Positions 58,545-64,000 of a DNA stretch of 64,000 bases are shown here, piece after piece (the stretch's first letter is position 1; the number at the start of each line of letters is the position of its first letter). Under the pieces are notes generated by a model. That model saw only the letters and a program-made list of their open reading frames with translations. It was not told the origin of the DNA and did not search any database. Both the position numbers and the translations under genes were made by a program. Source of the stretch: JABFXX01 sp036489755. Its GTDB lineage: Bacteria; Myxococcota_A; Polyangia; Haliangiales; Haliangiaceae. The stretch covers positions 138,478 through 202,477 of the forward strand of contig DASXFD010000042.1 in the NCBI GenBank assembly GCA_036489755.1, given 5' to 3'.

Positions 58545-60575
58545 TCAGTCGTCCGTATCGCCGCAGCTCTCGTCATCGACCATCGGGCTGAGCGACGACG
58601 TCCGGCCGGAGTCGACGTGGACTCTGCAGTGGAAGCGATGCTCGCCGTCTTTGTCGGTCACGTGAACGGTGTGCGTACCGGGCGTGAGATGGAACACGGC
58701 GCCGGGTGACTCCTGCTTCTGACCGTCGATGGTGATGATCGCGAACTTGTCGGTCTCGACGCGTAGCACCGCGTCGCCCGTCGAGGCGCTGTGCGGCGCC
58801 TGGGCAACGATGTGACCGAGACCGTTGCGGCGAGGACGATCGCCGGCTTTCGCGGTGTCGCCGGAGCCGGCCGAGCCGACGGCAGCTGCGATCGCGGCGG
58901 AGCCCGCCGAGCCGGTCGCGTCGCCGGAGCCGGCCGAGCCGGTCGCAGCGATGGGCTGCGTCGGCGGTGGCACCGTCGGCACCGTCGGTGGTGGCGCGGG
59001 TGGTGGCACAGGCGTGCGAGGCAGCGTGATGTCGCCGATCGGCTTCATCCAGTCCTCCCACGCGGCCGTCAGCTGCTGCTCGGTCGGCTTTGGCTTCGGC
59101 GGATCGCTCGGGCCGACCTGCGTCATGATCGCGGTGGTCACGCCGGCGATCGCCGCGATCGCGAGCACGCCGAAGCCCCACTTGTAATTGCGCGCGGGCG
59201 CTTCGACGACCAAACCGGGATTGGTGTTGCCGATCGTTCCGCCGTGGACCGACGACAGCTCCGGCGCGGGCAGCATGTCGGGCGTGAGCGCGTAGACAGG
59301 CGGCGACAGGATGACGTTGGTCGGCGGCGTCGGCGGCAGCATCGTCGGCATCGACGGCTTCACCACCGGCGGCGTCGGCGCCGACGTCGAGATCGCGGCC
59401 TGCGAGCGGCGCGGATCCTGCGCGCGGAGCTCGGGCGGCAGATCGTCGAACTGGAGCGCGCGCGTTTGTGCCGACGAGTCTTCGCCCGGGATCAGATCGG
59501 GCGACACGGCGACATTCGGCTCGACGTCGACGTTCGGGCTCGAGCCGCGGATGTTGAGCTGGCTGAGCAGCGAGCGCGTGACGATCGTGACCGGCCGATT
59601 CGTGTGCTGCGTGTTCTCTTTCGCGGGACCGGAGCCCGGCATGATCTCGCGGATCATCTGCGCGAGGTCGTTTGCGCCGTCGCGGTAGCCGTTCGCGAAG
59701 CGCTCGTCGACGAGCGCGTCGATCACCTGCTGCATGCGCGCGTAGCGATCGCGCGATTCGTACGACAGCATCTTCATGCAGATCGCGTCGAGGCCCGGCG
59801 GAATCTGCGGCCGCACCACGCGCGGCGGCACGATCCGTTTCGGCTCGAGCTCGCGCTCGCCGGCGGTGACTTGTCGGCCGAGCGGATGCTCGCCGCACAG
59901 CAACTCGTACAGCACGACGCCGAGCGCGAACACGTCGGAGCGCGGCGTGAGCGCTTCGCCGCGCGCTTGCTCCGGCGCCATGTACGCCCACTTGCCCTCG
60001 ACGACGCCCGCGACACCACCTTCGCGGCGCGCGATGCCGAAATCGGCGACGCGAACCTCGCCCGACGTCGTCAGCAGAATGTTACTCGGGCTGATGTCGG
60101 CGTGGATGATCGCGCCGCCCGGCCGGTTGTGCGCGAACTCGAGGCCCGCGGCCGCGGCTTGCAGGATGTACGTCGTGACGCCGAGCGGCACGCCGCGCGA
60201 GCCGCGCGCCTTCATCAGCTGGCGCAGCGACGGCCCGTCGACGAACTCCATCACGATGATGACGTCGTCGCCGTCGCGCGCGAGATCGAGCACGCTCACG
60301 ATGTTGCCGTGCGCCATACCGACGAGGAGCTTGGCCTCGCCGATCAACCGCTCGACGAACACCTCGTCGTTCGCGAGCTCCGGCAGCAAGCGTTTGATGG
60401 CGACCGGCTTCTGGAAGCCGTGCGCGCCCATCGAGTTGCCGGCGAACACTTCCGCCATGCCGCCGCGCCCGAGGAGCTCGCCGAGTACGTAGCGTCCTTG
60501 GCGGCGACCGTCCTCCCGACGAGGACGTGCTCCTGTATCAGTGGACCCGGCCACGAAACCTGCTCGTGCAACCAT
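58545..60575 (-). CDS. Ser/Thr kinase with HAD catalytic loop and PEGA-like tail
   Basis: The ATG at 60575 gives 676 residues (the frame is open upstream without a better start). The kinase domain (about 28-290) has GRGGMAEVFAG, VAIKRL (Lys61), a catalytic loop IIHADISPSNILL where Arg of HRD is Ala (His158, Ala159, Asp160, Asn165), and DFGIAR (178-183). The linker is Pro/Thr-rich. One membrane helix (about residues 471-491: WGFGVLAIAAIAGVTTAIM) leads to an outside part with Pro- and Gly/Ser-rich repeats and a PEGA-like end (AIITIDGQKQESPG). It converges on the FHA activator gene; it is a candidate kinase for that FHA domain. Confidence 0.86.
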   Translation of the reverse strand: MVARAGFVAGSTDTGARPRREDGRRQGRYVLGELLGRGGMAEVFAGNSMGAHGFQKPVAIKRLLPELANDEVFVERLIGEAKLLVGMAHGNIVSVLDLARDGDDVIIVMEFVDGPSLRQLMKARGSRGVPLGVTTYILQAAAAGLEFAHNRPGGAIIHADISPSNILLTTSGEVRVADFGIARREGGVAGVVEGKWAYMAPEQARGEALTPRSDVFALGVVLYELLCGEHPLGRQVTAGERELEPKRIVPPRVVRPQIPPGLDAICMKMLSYESRDRYARMQQVIDALVDERFANGYRDGANDLAQMIREIMPGSGPAKENTQHTNRPVTIVTRSLLSQLNIRGSSPNVDVEPNVAVSPDLIPGEDSSAQTRALQFDDLPPELRAQDPRRSQAAISTSAPTPPVVKPSMPTMLPPTPPTNVILSPPVYALTPDMLPAPELSSVHGGTIGNTNPGLVVEAPARNYKWGFGVLAIAAIAGVTTAIMTQVGPSDPPKPKPTEQQLTAAWEDWMKPIGDITLPRTPVPPPAPPPTVPTVPPPTQPIAATGSAGSGDATGSAGSAAIAAAVGSAGSGDTAKAGDRPRRNGLGHIVAQAPHSASTGDAVLRVETDKFAIITIDGQKQESPGAVFHLTPGTHTVHVTDKDGEHRFHCRVHVDSGRTSSLSPMVDDESCGDTDD

Positions 60576-60745
60576 GATGCCCGCGATAAACGATCGAAGC
60601 CACGAAGAAGTTCCTTTGAATCCTTTGTTTCGACGTGCGACGTCGCAGGGGGTTGCGCATACGGTCGCTGGTGACGACAAACCTGCGAATTTTGTGCAGT
60701 TGCTTGCACATGGAGCGCGTCGCGATGGCACTACCATGACCCGCG

Positions 60746-61552
60746 ATGGAACCACCGAGCGCAGCGTCGCAACGGATCTTTGCGGCCGACATCCTTCGCG
60801 ATCGATCGTGCATCGTGACCGGCGGCGGCTCGGGCATCGGGCTCGCGACGGCGCTCGAGATGGCGCGGCTCGGCGGCAAGATCGCGATTTGCGGCCGCAC
60901 GAAGGACAAGCTCGACGCGGCCGCGGCGGAGCTTCGCGCGATCACGCCGCACGTCCGCGCGATCGTCTGCGACATTCGCGAGCCCGATCAAGTCGAAGCG
61001 ATGGTCGGCGAGGTGCTCGCCGCGTTCGGCACGATCGACGTGCTCGTCAACAACGCGGGCGGCCAGTTTCCATCGCCCGCGCAGCACATTTCGCCGAACG
61101 GATTCTTGGCGGTCGTGAAGAACAACCTCGCCGGCACGTTCAACGTCACGCGCGAGGTCGCGAACCGCTGGATGATCGGCCACGGCGGCGGCCGCATGAT
61201 CAACGTGATCGCGAACATCTATCGCGGGTTTCCCGGCATGGTGCACACCGGCGCCGCGCGCGCGGGCGTCGAGAACATGACGATGACGCTCGCCGTCGAG
61301 TGGGCGCAGTTCGGCATCCTCGTCAACGCGGTCGCGCCGGGCATCATCGCGTCGTCGGGCACCAAGCGCTATCCGCCCGAGCTGCTCGAGCGTGGCGTGC
61401 GCGAGACGCCGCTCAAGCGCGTCGGCACGATCGAAGAAGTCGCGGCATCGATCGTATTTCTCGCGTCGCCGGCGGCGCAGTTCATCACCGGTGCGACGCT
61501 GCGGCTCGATGGTGGCCAAGCGCTGTGGGGCCACACCTGGGAGATCGCGTGA
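60746..61552 (+). CDS. Short-chain dehydrogenase/reductase without catalytic Tyr
   Basis: A 268-residue SDR. The cofactor site is clear: SCIVTGGGSGIGLATALEMARLG (TGxxxGIG) and NNAGG near residue 100. At the active site, where most SDRs have YxxxK, it has FPGMVHTGAARAGVENMT: the Tyr is His and the Lys is Arg or Ala. The same sequence type occurs in enzymes annotated as citronellol/citronellal dehydrogenases and enoyl-CoA reductases, so the fold may still be active. It overlaps the next SDR by 4 bases (GTGA). Confidence 0.85.
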   Translation: MEPPSAASQRIFAADILRDRSCIVTGGGSGIGLATALEMARLGGKIAICGRTKDKLDAAAAELRAITPHVRAIVCDIREPDQVEAMVGEVLAAFGTIDVLVNNAGGQFPSPAQHISPNGFLAVVKNNLAGTFNVTREVANRWMIGHGGGRMINVIANIYRGFPGMVHTGAARAGVENMTMTLAVEWAQFGILVNAVAPGIIASSGTKRYPPELLERGVRETPLKRVGTIEEVAASIVFLASPAAQFITGATLRLDGGQALWGHTWEIA

Positions 61553-62301
61553 ACCTCGACCTCACCAACAAGGCATGTCTCGTCGCGGGCGCGAGCCGCG
61601 GCATCGGCCGCTCGATCGCGCTCACGCTCGCGCGCGAAGGTGCTCGCGTCGCGGCGGTCGCGCGCGGCGCCGAGGATCTGATGAAGCTCGGCCGCGAGCT
61701 CGGCAACGGTCACGCCACGATCGTCGCCGATGTCTCGACGGCCGACGGCGCGATGGCCGCGGTCGACGGCGCGCGCACGTCGCTCGGCGGGCTCGACGTC
61801 GTGATCGCGAACGTCGGCAAGTCGTTCGCGCGCGAGGTCGCGCAGATGGACGACGCCGATTTCGGCAAGTCGCTCGATGCAAACTTGTGGAGCGCGATGC
61901 GCGTCGTGCAGCGCGCGGTCCCGCACGTACGGCGCGGCGGCTCGATCGTCCTCGTATCTTCGATCTACGGGCGCGAAGCAGGCGGCGCACCCGGCTACAA
62001 CGTCGCCAAGGCCGGCGTGATCGCGCTCGCGAAGGCGCTCGCACGCGACTACGCGACGCTCGGCGTGCGCGTCAACAGCGTCGCGCCGGGCTCGATCTTG
62101 TTTCCAGGCGGCGGCTGGGAGCGCCGGTTGCAGGCCGATCCGGCCGGCATCGCCGAGATGGTGAAGCGCGAGCTGCCGTTCGGGCGATTCGGGACGCCCG
62201 AAGAAGTTGCAGAGGTCGTCGCATTCCTGGCATCGCCTCGCGCGAGCTGGATCGCGGGTGCATGCATCGTCGTCGACGGCGGCCAGTCGCACGCGATGTA
62301 G
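61549..62301 (+). CDS. Short-chain dehydrogenase/reductase, classical
   Basis: A 250-residue SDR starting at GTG 61549. Cofactor motif: ACLVAGASRGIGRSIALTLA. Active site: SSIYGREAGGAPGYNVAKAG gives Ser, Tyr and Lys in the usual order (S...YxxxK). The end has the typical DGGQSHAM. It closely follows the SDR without Tyr; together they may act on an acyl-CoA or terpenoid substrate, but this is a guess. Confidence 0.9.
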   Translation: MNLDLTNKACLVAGASRGIGRSIALTLAREGARVAAVARGAEDLMKLGRELGNGHATIVADVSTADGAMAAVDGARTSLGGLDVVIANVGKSFAREVAQMDDADFGKSLDANLWSAMRVVQRAVPHVRRGGSIVLVSSIYGREAGGAPGYNVAKAGVIALAKALARDYATLGVRVNSVAPGSILFPGGGWERRLQADPAGIAEMVKRELPFGRFGTPEEVAEVVAFLASPRASWIAGACIVVDGGQSHAM

Positions 62302-62322
62302 CGCGAGTGCTACGCTGAGCAC

Positions 62323-62904
62323 ATGCGAGTCGTGGCGGCCGTCTGCGCGATCGCGCTGCTCGCCGCGGCGATGCTCGGCTCGACGTGGTTTCACGTTCGC
62401 GTCGACGATCCGATCGTCTCGTTCGTCGCCGGGTTCCGGATCGATCTGCGCGCGATGTCGGCGTGCAGTCCCGATGGCGAGTGCGCGGCGATGCCGCTCG
62501 CGCAGCTGCCCGGCGGGTTTCCGCTCGCCGCGGTGGCCGCGTTCTGGACCGGCGCGGCCACGATCGTGCTCGTCGCCACGCAGATCGTCGTGCGGCGCCG
62601 CGCGCTCGCGTACCTCGGCATCGGCGTCGCGATCGGGTGCGCGATCGCGGTCGTGCTCGCCGCGTACGTGGTTGCACCGTCGCCGAGCGACTTCGGCAGC
62701 CTGGCGACTCGCGTCGAGCCGACGCTCGCGCCGGTCGTGATGCTCGTCGGCGTCCTCGCGGCGATCGCGGCGATGTGGCGCAGCCGCGCAGTGCGCGGCG
62801 CTGCACCAGTGTCGGATCCCGATCGATTGCCGGCGACGCCGCTCACGCCGCATCGTATGGTCGCCGTGGAACCGCCACCGAAACGCCCAGCAAGGGAACC
62901 TTGA
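62323..62904 (+). CDS. Small membrane protein, unknown function
   Basis: A 193-residue protein with about four membrane helices: 2-19 (RVVAAVCAIALLAAAMLG), about 66-88 (FPLAAVAAFWTGAATIVLVATQIV), 94-118 (AYLGIGVAIGCAIAVVLAAYVV) and 135-152 (VVMLVGVLAAIAAMW). Two Cys in the first loop (SACSPDGEC) may form a disulphide outside. The C-terminal tail is Pro/Arg-rich. No family recognised. Its stop lies just before the next gene, so they are probably co-transcribed. Confidence 0.65.
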   Translation: MRVVAAVCAIALLAAAMLGSTWFHVRVDDPIVSFVAGFRIDLRAMSACSPDGECAAMPLAQLPGGFPLAAVAAFWTGAATIVLVATQIVVRRRALAYLGIGVAIGCAIAVVLAAYVVAPSPSDFGSLATRVEPTLAPVVMLVGVLAAIAAMWRSRAVRGAAPVSDPDRLPATPLTPHRMVAVEPPPKRPAREP

Positions 62905-62906
62905 TC

Positions 62907-63305
62907 GTGGACCTACAGTTTGCCGCCAACACCGTCGTGATCTCGCATGTCGGGCTCGAAGCCCACCTCGCCGATGGTCGCGTGCGCGTCGTGCCATGGC
63001 GCGAGGTGGTCGGCGTCGTCGCGCGCCGCTTGCCTGCCGTCGAGCCGTATCGCGGCGAGACGTTCGTCGACGTCATCTCGACGGCGGGCTCGACGATTCG
63101 CATCCTGCCGTGGACGTCGCTGATCGGCCACGTCGCCGCCGACGGCGACGCCGACAAGGCGCGCGCGATCGTGCGCGTCGTGACGCTGCACTCGCCCGAC
63201 GCCCAGCTCGATCCGGCGACGCGCGTATTTCTCGCGAGCAGCGATCCCGCCGCGCAGCTTCCCGATGCGGCCACGCTCGCCGCACACGACGCGCGCCTGG
63301 CCTAA
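62907..63305 (+). CDS. Small protein, unknown function
   Basis: GTG 62907 gives 132 residues (VDLQFAANTVVISHVGLEAHLADG) and has AAGGGA about 10 bases before it; a TTG at 62901 overlapping the upstream stop by 4 bases is an alternative. The protein is strand-rich with repeated VV and RV pairs (GRVRVVPWREVVGVVARRLP, then VDVISTAGSTIRILPWTSLIG), resembling a PH-like or Sm-like barrel. It may be the soluble partner of the membrane protein upstream. The 95 bases after it (63306-63400) hold only a weak hairpin. Confidence 0.6.
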   Translation: MDLQFAANTVVISHVGLEAHLADGRVRVVPWREVVGVVARRLPAVEPYRGETFVDVISTAGSTIRILPWTSLIGHVAADGDADKARAIVRVVTLHSPDAQLDPATRVFLASSDPAAQLPDAATLAAHDARLA

Positions 63306-63400
63306 ACCGCGGCAAGCGCGAGCGAAGTCACGGCGCTTCGCGCGCGCCGAGGTTTCCCGGCGAGCTCGCGTCAACCTCGCAGTGGAGATTCGAAATTTCG

Positions 63401-64000
63401 TCAGGCCGGCATCGGGCCGACGTACGTCGACGCGGGCCGGATCAATTTGCCAACCGCGCGCTGCTCGATCACGTGAGCGCACCATCCCGCCACGCGGCCG
63501 ACGGCAAACGTCGCCGAGAACTGCTCGCGCGGCAGTCCGGCCGCATCGAGCAACACCGCGGTGTAGAACTCGACGTTCGCGGCGAGTGGGCGATCGGGCT
63601 TCTTCTCGCGCAGGATCTTCGCGGCCGCGAGCTCGACCGCGCGCGCCAGCTCGAGGCGCGGCGACGCGAGCGGCTTCACCGCCGTCTCGAGCACCGCCGC
63701 ACGCGGATCGCGCACGCGGTAGATGCGGTGGCCCATGCCCATGATGCGACGGCCACCGGCGAGCTCGCCGAGCAACCACGGCTCCGCGTTCGCGGGCTCG
63801 CCGATCGCGTCGAGCATGTCGAGCACGGGTCCCGGTGCGCCGCCGTGCAGCGGCCCCTTGAGCGCGCCGACGGCCGCGACGACGGCGGAGATCAGATCCG
63901 ACGCGGTCGAGGTCACGACACGCGCGGTGAACGTCGACGCGTTCATGCCGTGGTCGATCACCGTCACGAGGTACTGCTCGAGCGCGCGAGCTGCATCGCT
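63401..64000 (-). CDS. Citrate synthase, N-terminal part outside window
   Basis: The last 199 residues of a citrate synthase running in from the right edge. Seen are DHGMNASTFTARVVTST (active-site His), KGPLHGGAPGPVLDML (second His), MGMGHRIYRVRDPRA (substrate-binding His and Arg), and a final RPASTYVGPMPA. The N-terminal part is cut, so it is not possible to say whether it is the main citrate synthase or a 2-methylcitrate/short-form enzyme. It converges with the gene ending at 63305. Confidence 0.9.
   Translation of the reverse strand, partial: SDAARALEQYLVTVIDHGMNASTFTARVVTSTASDLISAVVAAVGALKGPLHGGAPGPVLDMLDAIGEPANAEPWLLGELAGGRRIMGMGHRIYRVRDPRAAVLETAVKPLASPRLELARAVELAAAKILREKKPDRPLAANVEFYTAVLLDAAGLPREQFSATFAVGRVAGWCAHVIEQRAVGKLIRPASTYVGPMPA

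Noticed and set aside
63306..63400. Possible terminator between the convergent genes at the right end
   Set aside because: Only a 6-bp stem with an 8-base loop and no T run was found, too weak to call.

Overview
The window is very GC-rich, densely coding DNA of the kind found in Myxococcota. It holds six Ser/Thr protein kinases of the Hanks type, an FHA/sigma-54 activator, many Cys-rich or repeat-rich lipoproteins, TPR/PEGA proteins, a bactofilin and a split ATP synthase operon. A Kofleriaceae/Haliangium-like or Nannocystis-like myxobacterium is the best guess, but this rests on gene content and base composition only. No rRNA, tRNA, insertion sequence, phage gene or CRISPR array was seen.

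Layout. 1-4910: two tandem nucleotidyltransferase-like genes, small secreted proteins, a Cys-rich lipoprotein that runs into the remnant of a decayed duplicate gene, and a frameshifted gene. 4909-11008: F1Fo ATP synthase genes atpF'-F-H-A-G-D-C on the minus strand; atpB and atpE are not here. 11148-21176: TPR/PEGA and membrane proteins, three Ser/Thr kinases (one fused to a STAND-type NTPase) and a beta-propeller lipoprotein. 21180-33992: a long minus-strand series of two lipoproteins, an OmpA/TSP3 outer-membrane protein, a TonB-dependent receptor, a VIT-type metal transporter, a receiver-like/HATPase protein, a PEGA kinase, a bactofilin and a large secreted protein. 34045-44814: a glycosidase-like lipoprotein, a second HATPase protein coupled to a STAS/zinc-ribbon membrane protein, another kinase, queE and nrdR.

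The most interesting part is 44841-58523. Three small genes encode double-glycine leader peptides. Two of these carry an uninterrupted run of eight Met followed by six Gly. Around them are a tail-anchored small protein, an outer-membrane protein with an Asp/His/Arg-rich linker, its truncated paralogue, an L-domain-like lipoprotein, a TolC, two HlyD-type adaptors (one with a GAF-like domain), a C39 peptidase ABC transporter with its catalytic Cys, His and Asp present, and an FHA-containing sigma-54 activator. Five GG-N10-GC sigma-54 promoter matches lie before the peptide genes, the L-domain lipoprotein gene, tolC and the transporter operon. I infer a self-contained, sigma-54-controlled secretion system for Met/Gly-rich microproteins whose function is unknown.

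58545-64000: a kinase with an HAD catalytic loop, two coupled short-chain dehydrogenases, small membrane and cytosolic proteins, and the C-terminal part of a citrate synthase that runs off the window.
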